A stretch of DNA of 64,000 nt from JAGVWJ01 sp964588555 (GCA_964588555.1 CAZPPT010000003.1:62001-126000); one strand, 5' to 3'. Numbered from the stretch's first letter, positions 16,446 through 25,041 are shown. Notes: generated from the sequence alone by a model not told the origin. Program-made: numbers and translations.

Positions 16446-17231
16446 TCATTCAAAATACCTGATCGTCTCATTACTGCTTACGATGTGTGCCTCAATTTCA
16501 ACAAATTCCTCAAATGTTGCAGCCCTTATTTTTCTTATAAGCAGCTCTTCAATCTGGAAAACGCCTGCCGAATGATCCATCTGGACATGGATGCGAACCG
16601 GCTTTTTCTTGCCCTCGCGTATACGTACTTGCCTGATCGAAAGCGCTGAAAGGCTGTGGATGTCCTTTTTTCCAAGCTTATAGGGAATACGTGCACGGCC
16701 GCGTTCCATGTCGCACGCATCTGCAACTGATATGACCTTCGCCTCGATACTTAGTGCGGGGTAATTTCCCATATGCGCCGCGATGCCCTCCATGGCCATT
16801 GCTTTTTTTCGCTCAACAAGGTCTGATGTTTTTTTGTAATAACGATTGAGGATTTCCCGAACAAGAATAGTGCCGAACAGCTCATGGTCAGTGCGCATAA
16901 CTGCGTTGCCAATATCATGCAGGTATGCTGCAAAAATGACGACCTCGAGGGAATCGTCAAGCATAGCCCCACCATACTCCCGAACGAGGTGTGGCTGAAC
17001 CCCCCGATCATGAAGAAGCATAAGCATTTTGACTGCGCCGTAGGTTGTCAAATGAGAATGGGTGACGCCATGGTCATTATAACCCAAACGCTGTATAGTA
17101 ACTGCGTTTGCAGCGCTTAAAAGTGCATTTACCTGTAGGTCATTTTTTAGAAAAACAAGTACGTCGCGTGCTTTTTTGTACGGTTTAAGGCGGAGGGAGA
17201 GCGCCTTGTTTAATTCGGTAAGGTTTACCAT
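16446..17231 (-). CDS. HD-domain metal-dependent phosphohydrolase
   Basis: A 261-residue HD-superfamily protein. Ligands are visible in order: HGVTHSHLTTYGA (His), AAYLHDIGNAV (the HD pair), the middle histidine HMGNYP, and VADACDMERGR (final Asp). The C-terminal 80 residues are a small beta-rich domain (VRIHVQMDHSAGVFQIEELL) typical of archaeal HD hydrolases of unknown substrate. It likely hydrolyses a phosphate ester or nucleotide. It lies in the same direction as dphB but with a separate promoter region between them. Confidence 0.85.
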   Translation of the reverse strand: MVNLTELNKALSLRLKPYKKARDVLVFLKNDLQVNALLSAANAVTIQRLGYNDHGVTHSHLTTYGAVKMLMLLHDRGVQPHLVREYGGAMLDDSLEVVIFAAYLHDIGNAVMRTDHELFGTILVREILNRYYKKTSDLVERKKAMAMEGIAAHMGNYPALSIEAKVISVADACDMERGRARIPYKLGKKDIHSLSALSIRQVRIREGKKKPVRIHVQMDHSAGVFQIEELLIRKIRAATFEEFVEIEAHIVSSNETIRYFE

Positions 17232-17256
17232 GCGTAGAGAAACAACAATGAATTAT

Positions 17257-17985
17257 TTAAATGAGTGCTAGGAACTCTTCCTCAATCATATGAAGTTTAG
17301 CAGGGACAATAACGCAAAATGGCGGTTTTCCAAGCCCCGTTTTCCTAAGTGATTCGATTGAGCCGTAGGTTATTTGCTCGTCCGCTTCCCCGACGCGCGA
17401 TAGAACGATAATTTTTTTATTTTTTAAAATCGAACCCGAGTCTGTTTTTTCAATTAATTCAAGCGCTAATTTAGCTTCCATTGGCTGCGGTTCCGTATCC
17501 AAAAGAACAAGCGTATGGACATCACGCGACAAATTCTCCTTAATTACCTCAAACCATGAAGTCGGATTATAATTCGGGCGAGGGTTGGGGATGGAACATG
17601 TTTTGCCAAATTTGTACATTTGTAAACCTGATTTCCCTGCCGCAACAGTGTAAATGGATGAATTGTGGATCGTATTTATTCGTACATTGGCCTTTTTGGC
17701 ATCAATAATGAGCGAAGTATGGGTGGTAGCTATGAGCGGATCCCCTGATATAAGAAGGGCAATGGATGCGGTTTTTGCTCGTTTAATAAGAAATTGGCTT
17801 TCAACATCCTTTCGCTCAAGACGAGTTATTTTTTTATTGATTACTTGTTCGAGTGAGCTGATTTTTTTATCTTCGATTTGGTTCGTATACGTCTCGATAT
17901 AGATTTCATCGCATTTCCTCAACAAATCAATCGCAAAAATCGTCAGGTCAAAGGCAATTCCTGTTCCGATAAGGGCAAGGGACAT
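17257..17985 (-). CDS. dphB: diphthine synthase
   Basis: A 242-residue SAM-dependent methyltransferase of the tetrapyrrole-methylase-like fold, matching archaeal diphthine synthase (DphB/Dph5). It methylates the modified histidine of elongation factor 2. Landmarks are the N-terminal ALIGTGIAFDLTIFAIDLL, CDEIYIETYTN, the glycine-rich LLISGDPLIATTHTSL and the IPNPRPNYNPTSWFEVI block. Length is slightly below the usual 250-280. It ends with the short tail expected of the family. Confidence 0.92.
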   Translation of the reverse strand: MSLALIGTGIAFDLTIFAIDLLRKCDEIYIETYTNQIEDKKISSLEQVINKKITRLERKDVESQFLIKRAKTASIALLISGDPLIATTHTSLIIDAKKANVRINTIHNSSIYTVAAGKSGLQMYKFGKTCSIPNPRPNYNPTSWFEVIKENLSRDVHTLVLLDTEPQPMEAKLALELIEKTDSGSILKNKKIIVLSRVGEADEQITYGSIESLRKTGLGKPPFCVIVPAKLHMIEEEFLALI

Positions 17986-17989
17986 GTGC

Positions 17990-18502
17990 TCACCTGCTAG
18001 CCTGACGAGTAAGCCGACCGCGGATAAACGCAGGTGGATATGGCCTTAAGTTGCCTGCTTGTTCATTACGCCGGTGGCACGCAAGAAAATGGCGATATAG
18101 CTCAGCCATCTCTGAAAAAGATCCAGCAGTAAATCGACCACTTGCAGATGCTGACTCCAGGTGCGTAGTAAGGATGCGAAGTGGAAGGGCGGGGACTTTA
18201 TAGGCACATGGTTTGACAAATGCAAGTGCATTGACAAGCGCGCCGCCTTCTAAACCGGAAATAAGCCGGACGACTGCATACGCGGCCTCCAGCTGCACAC
18301 CCCCCGGAAAAGTAAGTGTATTCGAACCTCCCGGAGTAAAACCTCCTGTCGCCATACCTAATAAGTACCTAAAGGAAACAGGGTCCGTTAAGGCCATTTG
18401 TTCCAATTGACGAATTGCCGAAAAACCCGGCCCATACCTCTGTGCCGGATCAATAAGTGCATTGCCGGCACGAAGAATTAGTTCAAGAATAGATGGATCC
18501 AT
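17990..18502 (-). CDS. hypothetical protein, 170 aa
   Basis: ATG 18502 (MDPSILELIL) lies downstream of TATATTTAAAT, so the longer frame reaching 18601 is probably not translated. The product is soluble, helical and Ala/Gly-rich (GMATGGFTPGGSN, then EAAYAVVRLISGLEGGALVNAL) and ends in a basic stretch (YRHFLACHRRNEQ). The ending loosely matches part of the 60-residue frame just upstream (YR, then R-x-N, then LR), which might be a shortened relative. It abuts dphB with a 4-base gap. No family is recognised. Confidence 0.55.
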   Translation of the reverse strand: MDPSILELILRAGNALIDPAQRYGPGFSAIRQLEQMALTDPVSFRYLLGMATGGFTPGGSNTLTFPGGVQLEAAYAVVRLISGLEGGALVNALAFVKPCAYKVPALPLRILTTHLESASASGRFTAGSFSEMAELYRHFLACHRRNEQAGNLRPYPPAFIRGRLTRQASR

Positions 18503-18663
18503 GATAAAAATTAGGATAGATATATTTAAATTAGTAAAGAATTCGTCCCATCCGGAAATTTTAGGGTCCGTGCAACCTACTTGTACGCGGCATATATACA
18601 ATCAGACTTCACTCGCGTTACGTCTGTTCCAACCATATGGCACATACAGCCAGGTAAGAGGCA

Positions 18664-18846
18664 TCATGCGTGCAGCGTAATTGTGCTCCATAAAACGTTA
18701 CAATCCCCATCTACCGGTTTACGGAGTCCTGGAACAGCTACATTGGCACGATACATTAGACAAATGGCTCTGTAAGTTTCCTTAAGACTTTTACCACCAC
18801 CTGCCCTACATGGTATACCCAATTTCCGGATGAAAAAGATTTTCAT
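18664..18846 (-). CDS. possible 60-aa protein or gene remnant
   Basis: An open frame beginning MKIFFIRKLG with GGGTCGCG just before the ATG and TTTATAAA further upstream. The part KETYRAICLMYRANVAVPGL resembles the C-terminal segment of the neighbouring 170-residue protein at about 8 of 24 positions, so it may be a truncated paralogue. It has no other support. The rest of the stretch between 18503 and 18971 shows no gene. Confidence 0.3.
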   Translation of the reverse strand: MKIFFIRKLGIPCRAGGGKSLKETYRAICLMYRANVAVPGLRKPVDGDCNVLWSTITLHA

Positions 18847-18971
18847 CGCGACCCTTTCTAAAAAAAGGGAATAATATATGAAAGATTAGATTTATAAAAC
18901 TATATTTTTATCCCGTTAAAAAATAACCTTAAAATTTAAAAAAAAGAAACAAAAAAGAAAAGAGCGGCATT

Positions 18972-19463
18972 TTACCGACGGGACTCACGTTTTTTACGTT
19001 CAGATTCGGCACGCTCAGACGCATCCCGCACCCCAAATCCTTCCCGAACGTCAGAACTGCTTGTTTCATCACGCCGTGTTTCTTCATTCTGCTCAATGGT
19101 GCCTGCCTGGCCCCCAAACTCATTCATCCTTCCCTCGTCAGGAGAACGATTTGTCCCCTCACCAGTTTCACGGTATGACTCATTGGCAATGCTATATTCA
19201 GACTTTTCCGCAGTTTCATCTAAATGAGCCCTGCCTTTCCTACGCTCTTCACCCTGACGTTCAACATCGCTTGAGCCGCGTTCGTAGTTTGTCTCATCCC
19301 CCCTTCGCGCTTGAGTTTCTTTCTCATCTTTCCCTTCAAGTGTAGGTTGGGAGACTGTTTCGCTGTTTATATTAAAACCCTCTTTTTGTGCAATTGCTGC
19401 TTCGTCGCTCTGTAAGGAGCGTTCTCGTTCTTTTTCTGTCCGCTGCCGTTTCTTTTTTGGCAT
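18972..19463 (-). CDS. highly charged, disordered protein (Glu/Arg/Ser-rich)
   Basis: A 163-residue protein starting at ATG 19463 after GGGGGTGTTGAAC. Composition is extreme: Glu, Arg, Ser, Asp, Gly and Thr make up most of it, there is no Cys or Trp, hydrophobic residues are almost absent, and mixed-charge runs (EKERERS, EERRKGR, EETRRDE) fill it from end to end. The N-terminus is basic (MPKKKRQR). It should be intrinsically disordered and could act as a nucleic-acid-associated, chaperone-like or stress protein. Third-position composition still looks protein-coding. No homologue is recognised. Confidence 0.6.
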   Translation of the reverse strand: MPKKKRQRTEKERERSLQSDEAAIAQKEGFNINSETVSQPTLEGKDEKETQARRGDETNYERGSSDVERQGEERRKGRAHLDETAEKSEYSIANESYRETGEGTNRSPDEGRMNEFGGQAGTIEQNEETRRDETSSSDVREGFGVRDASERAESERKKRESRR

Positions 19464-19587
19464 GTTCAACACCCCCGTACATTGGTTTTCTTTCTATGTT
19501 CTTTGTGATATTCGCCCAGAGATCAAATAAAAAACTGTGCTTTTACCTCGCAGGGCCAGAAACGCAAGTGGTGTAAAAGGTTAACAA

Positions 19588-20043
19588 TTACCTAAAATGA
19601 AGCGTGCTGCTTGAAGAAATGGCATATTTTGCAGCAAATCCCTTGTTAACCTCAAGTACATACTGTGAACGCTTGCTTGATGGGTATGTCGGGCAGACAA
19701 GTGAGGTGCAGGGATTCATAGAAATTATATCGACTATTTCCTTGTTTTTATTAAAATAAAGCGCGTCAAGCGGAATTTTTGTATTGAACATCCAAAAACT
19801 GCGGGGCGATTCGTCAGGGAAGATAAAAAGCATCCCTTCGTGTTCCCCAAGTGCGGTGCGAAACATAAGGCCAAGCGAACGCTTGAATGGATTATCTGCA
19901 ATTTCAACGGTAAGTATGATCGGTTTTTCACCCATCCGCTCGAGACGTATCTGTTTTTTCTCAAACGTAAGCTGGGAAAGTAGGGCAAGAAGAAGTATAA
20001 GGATGGCAAATATTGCAACAAACAACGGAAGATACAACTCCAT
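19588..20043 (-). CDS. membrane-anchored DUF192 protein
   Basis: A 151-residue protein: an N-terminal membrane helix (residues 4-26), then a DUF192 domain. The domain is recognised from FKRSLGLMFRTALGEHEGMLFIFPDE, then SFWMFNTKIPLDALYFNKNKEIVDI and YVLEVNKGFA. The domain faces outside. Its function is not established in any organism I know of. It overlaps glpX by one base (stop/start), implying co-translation, although no functional link is obvious. Confidence 0.85.
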   Translation of the reverse strand: MELYLPLFVAIFAILILLLALLSQLTFEKKQIRLERMGEKPIILTVEIADNPFKRSLGLMFRTALGEHEGMLFIFPDESPRSFWMFNTKIPLDALYFNKNKEIVDIISMNPCTSLVCPTYPSSKRSQYVLEVNKGFAAKYAISSSSTLHFR

Positions 20044-20972
20044 TAGATCAACTGCTCAACGAACTGGGGGGCGGAGCCGCTTGCCATGGCTAGCGAATGG
20101 GTTTTGTAGTGGGAGTCCGTTTTCACTACGCCGTTGAGAAGGTCGCCAGAAGTCACGCCAGTTGCAATAAAGAGAAGATCATCACTTTTTACAAGGTCCC
20201 CCATCGCATAAATTCGATCAAAGTCGGCAATACCCATCTTTTTTGCGCGCTCGCGCTGCGAATCATCCTTAAAATGAAGCCTTCCTTCAAGGTAACCTCC
20301 GACCGTTTTAAGCGCAGTTGCCGCCAGAACCCCCTCAGGTGCCGCACCGGTGCCAAGAAGGAGATCAACATCGCATTGGGGAAACGAGGTGGTGACTGCA
20401 CCGAATACGTCCCCATCGGTAATCAACTTTAATCGGGCACCTTTCGCCCGTACTCGGCTAATGATATCCTCGTGGCGTGGGCGATCGAGAACAACGACGC
20501 GGATCTCGCTTATTTTCTTATTTGTTTTTTGCGCAATGATCTCGAGATTCTCTTCAACAGAACGTGAGAGTGAAACTGCATTTCCAACCTTTGGGCCGAC
20601 TGCTATTTTCTCCATATATACATCTGGAGCATGAAGTAAGGACCCTTTTGGTGCTGCGGCAAACACGCAAACCGCATTAGGCTTGTTTGTCGCACAAAGG
20701 TTCGTACCCTCAAGCGGATCAACCGCAATGTCGAGTTTCGGCCCGCTCCCCGTCCCGAGTTTCTCACCAATATAAAGCATCGGTGCTTCGTCCCGCTCGC
20801 CTTCGCCGATCACGACTGTGCCGTCAAAATTAATGTCGTTGAATGCCTTACGCATTGCATCAGTTGCCGCACCGTCTGCTGCGTGACGATCGTCTTTACC
20901 GATCCATGCATAAGATGCAATGGCTGCGGATTGGGTGACTTTTAAAAAGTGATGCTTGAGCTCTTCGTACAT
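20043..20972 (-). CDS. glpX: class II fructose-1,6-bisphosphatase, GlpX type
   Basis: A 309-residue GlpX-type phosphatase that removes the C1 phosphate of fructose-1,6-bisphosphate in gluconeogenesis. Family blocks: DGAATDAMR, the metal-binding GEGERDEAPMLYIGE, DPLEGTN, RVVVLDRPRHE and the GTGAAPEGVLAA loop. The ATG at 20972 is favoured over TTG 20978 because a TTAAACA box lies about 25 bases upstream. Most archaea use the bifunctional class V enzyme instead, so this bacterial-type enzyme beside a bacterial-type aldolase is notable. Confidence 0.93.
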   Translation of the reverse strand: MYEELKHHFLKVTQSAAIASYAWIGKDDRHAADGAATDAMRKAFNDINFDGTVVIGEGERDEAPMLYIGEKLGTGSGPKLDIAVDPLEGTNLCATNKPNAVCVFAAAPKGSLLHAPDVYMEKIAVGPKVGNAVSLSRSVEENLEIIAQKTNKKISEIRVVVLDRPRHEDIISRVRAKGARLKLITDGDVFGAVTTSFPQCDVDLLLGTGAAPEGVLAATALKTVGGYLEGRLHFKDDSQRERAKKMGIADFDRIYAMGDLVKSDDLLFIATGVTSGDLLNGVVKTDSHYKTHSLAMASGSAPQFVEQLI

Positions 20973-21015
20973 ATGCAAGTATCATGCATGAAGTGTTTAA
21001 GTAGCTTTCTGAAAG

Positions 21016-21174
21016 TCATTCACTTAGGACGCGTCTAACGGTTGGTGCATCAACACCAAGAAGCGTAGCTAGTTTTTCCAAGGAGGGCGAATCATAATAC
21101 AGTGCAAGAAGCCGATTCAGGCGCGCGTCGTCCAAATAGGTAGTACGACCAAGATACGACAAAACCCGTTTCAT
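21016..21174 (-). CDS. 52-aa helix-turn-helix-like protein
   Basis: ATG 21174 follows a perfect AAGGAGGTG Shine-Dalgarno at 8-base spacing, so the in-frame extension to 21234 is rejected. The 52 residues are helical; SLEKLATLLGVDAPTVRRVL is a textbook helix-turn-helix. It may bind DNA as a dimer. It is encoded between glpX and the aldolase gene, downstream of a palindrome that overlaps the aldolase promoter, so a local regulator of these gluconeogenic genes is a reasonable guess. Confidence 0.65.
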   Translation of the reverse strand: MKRVLSYLGRTTYLDDARLNRLLALYYDSPSLEKLATLLGVDAPTVRRVLSE

Positions 21175-21240
21175 GTAAAACACCTCCTTACATGAGATGG
21201 GAATGCGCATGAAGTTTAAAAAGAGTTGTCCCAAAATGGA

Positions 21241-22251
21241 TCAGTCATCGTAAAATTTCTTTGCACCCTCAAGCGTAACCGGCTCATAATCAAACGCGTG
21301 CCCTGCTGATCCGAAAGTGACGTACCGCTCCTTAACTACGGCCATCATCGCGTCCCGCGCAGGGGCAAGAAAATCGCGAGGGTCGAATTTTTCAGGATTC
21401 TCAAACAAGACCTTACGGACTGCGGCAGTTGCTGCCAGGCGAAGGTCGGTATCGACATTCACCTTCCGCACGCCTGCTGCAATGCCCTCCCTTATTGCCC
21501 AAAGCGGGACCCCATATGTAGGGGGAATTTTTCCGCCGTACTTATTTATTTCAGCAAGCAATTCCTGGGGGACTGAAGAGGAGCCATGCATGACCATATG
21601 AAGATTTGGATAACGCTTGTGGATTTCACGGATAATATCCATTGCAAGGAGATTCTTTTCAGGATCGGGCTTTAGCTTGAACTTATACGCGCCATGAGAC
21701 GTGCCAATGGCAACAGCAAGGGCATCGACGCCGGTTTTTTCAAGAAACTCGCCGACCTGGTCAGGATCCGTAAGGTGGACCTGCCCTGAGCCGACCCCGT
21801 CCTCAATGCCGCCAAGCGTCCCCAACTCGCCCTCGACCGTTACGCCAAATTGGTGGGCGTACTCAACAACCGTACGCGTTACGGCAACATTCTCCTCAAA
21901 ACTCGTCGGCGTCTTCGCGTCTTCCTTAAGAGAACCGTCAATCATAACGGACGTAAAACCAAGGGAGATCGCAGTCTTGACGGATTCAAGGTTGTTGCCA
22001 TGGTCAAGATGGAGCGCAACGGGGAGCTGCGGGTATTTCTCAACGCATGCCATCATGATATTCTTAAGAAAAATAAGGTCGCTGTACTTAAGTGCGCCCC
22101 GCGATGCTGCCAGGATAACAGGGGATTTTACTTCATCTGCTGCACGCATAATTGCCTGTGCCTGCTCCATATTGTTGATGTTAAAATGTGGAACACCATA
22201 CTTTCCTTTTGCGGCTTCATCAAGAATTTGTTTCATTGGTACTAATGACAT
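21241..22251 (-). CDS. fba: class II (zinc) fructose-bisphosphate aldolase
   Basis: A 336-residue class II aldolase catalysing the reversible condensation of the two triose phosphates. Zinc and substrate residues are visible: VALHLDHGN (His and Asp), SVMIDGS, VEGELGTLGG (Glu), GTSHGAYK and MHGSSSVP (His, Ser), then KVNVDTDLR for phosphate. Archaea usually have the class I/DhnA or bifunctional FBPA/P enzymes; this form is typical of bacteria and is paired with a GlpX phosphatase. GGGGTG precedes the ATG, and an AT-rich palindrome lies over the TATA box. Confidence 0.95.
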   Translation of the reverse strand: MSLVPMKQILDEAAKGKYGVPHFNINNMEQAQAIMRAADEVKSPVILAASRGALKYSDLIFLKNIMMACVEKYPQLPVALHLDHGNNLESVKTAISLGFTSVMIDGSLKEDAKTPTSFEENVAVTRTVVEYAHQFGVTVEGELGTLGGIEDGVGSGQVHLTDPDQVGEFLEKTGVDALAVAIGTSHGAYKFKLKPDPEKNLLAMDIIREIHKRYPNLHMVMHGSSSVPQELLAEINKYGGKIPPTYGVPLWAIREGIAAGVRKVNVDTDLRLAATAAVRKVLFENPEKFDPRDFLAPARDAMMAVVKERYVTFGSAGHAFDYEPVTLEGAKKFYDD

Positions 22252-22270
22252 AGCGAATGCACCCCATATT

Positions 22271-22292
22271 AAACAATTAATTAGAATTGTTT
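22271..22292. promoter_or_regulatory. perfect palindrome over the fba promoter
   Basis: AAACAATT-AATTAG-AATTGTTT is an 8-bp perfect inverted repeat 20-41 bases upstream of the fba start on the minus strand. It overlaps the TATA-like TTTAATAT. The position fits a repressor operator. Confidence 0.5.
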
Positions 22293-22375
22293 TAAGATAT
22301 TTCTTTGTTAGTAAAATTAAAAAATAGGCAGGTAATAAGACTGACGTTTTGGGGCTCTTATTAACGTAAGGGTAA

Positions 22376-22477
22376 TCAATCCTGCTTTTCTTCTAGTTCA
22401 AGCGGTGCTGGAACCACGTTTCTTCGTGGAATAACTATATCAACTAGCCGCATTAGTTTTGCTGCCAAATCAAACAT
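22376..22477 (-). CDS. possible 33-aa small protein downstream of uL15
   Basis: ATG 22477 is preceded by GTGATCGA (ribosome-binding site) and opens a 33-codon frame ending in TGA. The product is amphipathic then acidic (LAAKLMRLVDIVIP, then LELEEKQD). It lies 75 bases beyond the end of the uL15 gene in the same direction, in the place where archaea usually have secY. A small hairpin (CCACG/CGTGG) lies inside it. The rest of 22252-22552 holds only the fba promoter and AT-rich spacer. Confidence 0.4.
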   Translation of the reverse strand: MFDLAAKLMRLVDIVIPRRNVVPAPLELEEKQD

Positions 22478-22552
22478 TCGATCACAAGTATATTACCATA
22501 CTAGTGGTTTAAAACCGTTTTCCTTAATTTGAAATAAAACCAGGGCAAGCAA

Positions 22553-22987
22553 TTATGAAGCCGTTTCCTTTTTCTCCTCAAAAGAAACAAGAGAGCCGCC
22601 TGCCTGCTTTATCTTCTCCTCGACGCCCTTGCTCCAGGAACGCGCCTTGACAGTCACTGCGCCGGAAAGGGAACCTGTGCCAAGGATCTTGCCATCGAAC
22701 TCAAAATAATATGAATTGCCCTTCTTTTGAAGTGTTCCGTGCTTTAGTTTGTTGTCTATTTCGTAAAGGTTGATGACATCAACTGATTTACTGTTTGGCC
22801 GCGAGAAACCATGCTTGCCAAAGTAAGTCGGATCATATCGAGTTACCCAGCTAAAGCGGTGCTTGTGTAAACCTGCAGCACCCCGGCCGCCTTTATTACC
22901 ACTGCCCCTGCGGTTTTTCACATTACCGCGTCCGAATCGGCGTCTTCCAAGGAACTTACTTTTCTGCTTTGCTGGTCTTTTACCCAT
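22553..22987 (-). CDS. rpl15: ribosomal protein uL15
   Basis: A 144-residue large-subunit protein. The Gly/Arg-rich start (GKRPAKQKSKFLGRRRFGRG, then RRGSGNKGGRGAAG) and later FDGKILGTGSLSGAVTVKA are the archaeal L15 pattern. ATG 22987 has GGTGAC 4 bases upstream; the GTG 12 bases earlier is not needed. It is the last ribosomal gene of the cluster, and no secY follows. Confidence 0.95.
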   Translation of the reverse strand: MGKRPAKQKSKFLGRRRFGRGNVKNRRGSGNKGGRGAAGLHKHRFSWVTRYDPTYFGKHGFSRPNSKSVDVINLYEIDNKLKHGTLQKKGNSYYFEFDGKILGTGSLSGAVTVKARSWSKGVEEKIKQAGGSLVSFEEKKETAS

Positions 22988-23004
22988 ACTAGTCACCACA
23001 TTAA

Positions 23005-23448
23005 TTACATCATTTTTGTAAGGAGCGTATCAAGTGATTCGCGCTTACCAAGCGCACCTCTGGGATAAGGCAACTTAATACTCTTGTGCCCTCCGTCAGG
23101 GGCATGAAGCCGAAATACCGGATCCACAAATTCCTTAACCGGCTTATCAGTCGCAATTTCATGGGCGATCTTCTTGATCTCCTCGTCTTTTTTAAGTTTT
23201 GAGAGTTTTTTACTTCCCTTTTCCCCGCGTTTTGCAAGAAGTTTAAGAAGTACCGGTTCGCTTACGGGCCCATACGTAACATAATCCTTAACTAGCTGTA
23301 ATGAGCCAGTATAAGTTGGCGAATCATCAACTACGATGCAATGATTTACCTTATGTAAGCGCAAATGTTCCAATACGCGTTTGATATGCGGATCAAGATT
23401 GAGGCTTCCCCGAATCCGTACAACTGCGATTTTATTTTTCTTATCCAT
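23005..23448 (-). CDS. rpl30: ribosomal protein uL30
   Basis: A 147-residue archaeal/eukaryotic-type L30 (related to eukaryotic L7). Start MDKKNKIAVVRIRGS at 23448; VLEHLRLHKVNHCIVVDDS and the C-terminal HAPDGGHKSIKLPYPRGALG match the family. The frame extends upstream over the uS5 gene, but that is not coding. It lies between uS5 and uL15 as usual in archaea. Confidence 0.95.
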   Translation of the reverse strand: MDKKNKIAVVRIRGSLNLDPHIKRVLEHLRLHKVNHCIVVDDSPTYTGSLQLVKDYVTYGPVSEPVLLKLLAKRGEKGSKKLSKLKKDEEIKKIAHEIATDKPVKEFVDPVFRLHAPDGGHKSIKLPYPRGALGKRESLDTLLTKMM

Positions 23449-23458
23449 AGAGATCACG

Positions 23459-24097
23459 TTATTGAGCTGATTGTTGTGGTGCAGGCTTAAGGGCATTGAG
23501 GTTATCAAGGGCCATAATGGTTGCAACTGCCATATTATACATGTTGCCACCTCCCATGCTGGAACTCCAAATGTCCTTTATCCCTGCCATCAAAAGAACT
23601 TTCCGTACCACATCATTTGCAGCAAGGCCAAGGCCACGGGGGGCCGGCTTTAATGTGACAAGCGTGCTCCCTTCCTTACCTTGCGTCTTACGGGGAAGTG
23701 AATGCTTAAATTGGCATTTGCACTCCCAACTGCCGCAGCCTGAAATAATGCTGATCATATTTAGTTTGCCGTTTCGCACAGCAGATTCAAGTGCCGGCTT
23801 GAGCTCCTCGCTTTTCCCGACACCAAGACCTACGTGGCCATGATAATCGCCAACAACTACAAGTGCCCGAAACTGAGTCCTCTTGCCGCTATCGGTAACA
23901 CGCTGCGTTGTTTTAACATCAAGTGTTTCAACTTCGAGGTTTGGGATAAGGACATCGACTATTTCCGCCTCAAGGATTGGCTTTCGTATGTCAAATATCT
24001 GGTCAAGGCTCGTGATTTCCCCCGCTTTTACCATTCTGCCCAAATCAGTTTTGGGGTTCCATGATTCCTTATCGATCGGTCGTACTTTTTCAGACAT
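23459..24097 (-). CDS. rps5: ribosomal protein uS5
   Basis: A 212-residue small-subunit protein that helps decoding accuracy and mRNA entry. RTQFRALVVVGDYHGHVGLGVGKSEE and the KTQGKEGSTLVTLKPAPRGLGLAANDVVRKVLLMAGIKD half are unmistakable S5. Start ATG 24097 (MSEKVRP), not the earlier in-frame Met. The tail is Pro/Gln-rich. Confidence 0.96.
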   Translation of the reverse strand: MSEKVRPIDKESWNPKTDLGRMVKAGEITSLDQIFDIRKPILEAEIVDVLIPNLEVETLDVKTTQRVTDSGKRTQFRALVVVGDYHGHVGLGVGKSEELKPALESAVRNGKLNMISIISGCGSWECKCQFKHSLPRKTQGKEGSTLVTLKPAPRGLGLAANDVVRKVLLMAGIKDIWSSSMGGGNMYNMAVATIMALDNLNALKPAPQQSAQ

Positions 24098-24105
24098 AAT
24101 ATCCC

Positions 24106-24603
24106 TCATGCAGCAAGTATTCGTTTTTTCGTCTCATCGAATATTGTTTTTAATTTTTCAGGCGGTGCTGAAAGCTTTGAAGTAGGCACCATTTCGGCAT
24201 CGTAGTTTGTTTTTAGCCCCGCATCAACAACTCCCTGCAAAGTTGCAAAAAGAACGCTCCCTTTTGTCGGCTTATACAGACCAAGGTCGAGGACAAATTC
24301 CGAAATGTTTTTCTTCTTTGCTTCTTTGCCCGCATATAATCCGGTAAGGTATGCGCTAAAAACATTGCGGCTTGCGGGAAAGGAATAGAGCGACGCAAGT
24401 TTTTCAGATGTCACGGTCAAACGGGTTTTGTCACCAGTTGGTGCAAAATCGACAAACTGAATAGTGATGGCACTGTTGCTCTTTCGCACTACCATCCTTG
24501 TCTTTCCTGATTTGACGAGTGCAAGCCGCTTTGCGAAGTTGGTTTTTCCTTCACGCCTTCGGCGAAAATAAACTTTGTAAATTGGACCGTGTGCCTTTGT
24601 CAT
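24106..24603 (-). CDS. rpl18: ribosomal protein uL18
   Basis: A 165-residue 5S-rRNA-binding protein. YKVYFRRRREGKTNFAKRLALVKS and ISEFVLDLGLYKPTKGSVLFATLQGVVDAGL are the archaeal L18 blocks. Start MTKAHGPIY at 24603, with TAGGTGAT-like sequence absent but ATGTGATA upstream. It follows eL19 in the usual order. Confidence 0.95.
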   Translation of the reverse strand: MTKAHGPIYKVYFRRRREGKTNFAKRLALVKSGKTRMVVRKSNSAITIQFVDFAPTGDKTRLTVTSEKLASLYSFPASRNVFSAYLTGLYAGKEAKKKNISEFVLDLGLYKPTKGSVLFATLQGVVDAGLKTNYDAEMVPTSKLSAPPEKLKTIFDETKKRILAA

Positions 24604-24613
24604 AGATATCACA

Positions 24614-25036
24614 TTATACTTTTTCAACAACCAAATTGTTTTCCTTAAGATACGCGTAGAGCGTCTTTTTATTCTTGAAAATACCGCTTTTTACCTTTCC
24701 ATAGAGCATGCGCTTCCATTTACGGTCGACGCTACCGCCAGATACGAGTTCGCGCAAATATTTTCGCTGTGCACGCACTTTTTCCATCCACACTTCTTTT
24801 TGGTTGCGCGTAGAACGACCTCGCTTGTGTGCACGGCCGCGCTTGCGCTTTCGTACGATCGTACGCTTCCCTTTTACCGGAATAACTGTAATTGATTTTT
24901 GACTTATAAGGTTGGATACGTCACTTCGGGTAATCGCGGTCTTGATGCTTTCAAGCTCATCCGGCACAAAGCGGACCCTGCTTTCACCTACCCCAAGCAA
25001 TTTGGATGCGATTCGTCTTACTGTTGCAATTGACAT
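24614..25036 (-). CDS. rpl19e: ribosomal protein eL19
   Basis: A 140-residue basic protein restricted to archaea and eukaryotes. MSIATVRRIASKLLGVGESRVRF and KRGRAHKRGRSTRNQKE are diagnostic. The C-terminal half is the long basic helix that reaches the small subunit. Start ATG 25036; neighbours eL32 and uL18 are in canonical order. Confidence 0.96.
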   Translation of the reverse strand: MSIATVRRIASKLLGVGESRVRFVPDELESIKTAITRSDVSNLISQKSITVIPVKGKRTIVRKRKRGRAHKRGRSTRNQKEVWMEKVRAQRKYLRELVSGGSVDRKWKRMLYGKVKSGIFKNKKTLYAYLKENNLVVEKV

Positions 25037-25041
25037 ATATA

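Noticed and set aside
21701..22327. 208-codon open frame on the plus strand
   Set aside because: Antisense to the class II aldolase gene, which has every catalytic motif.
22413..22428. CCACG/CGTGG hairpin as a terminator of the ribosomal operon
   Set aside because: No T-run follows on the minus strand, and it lies within the possible 33-codon gene.
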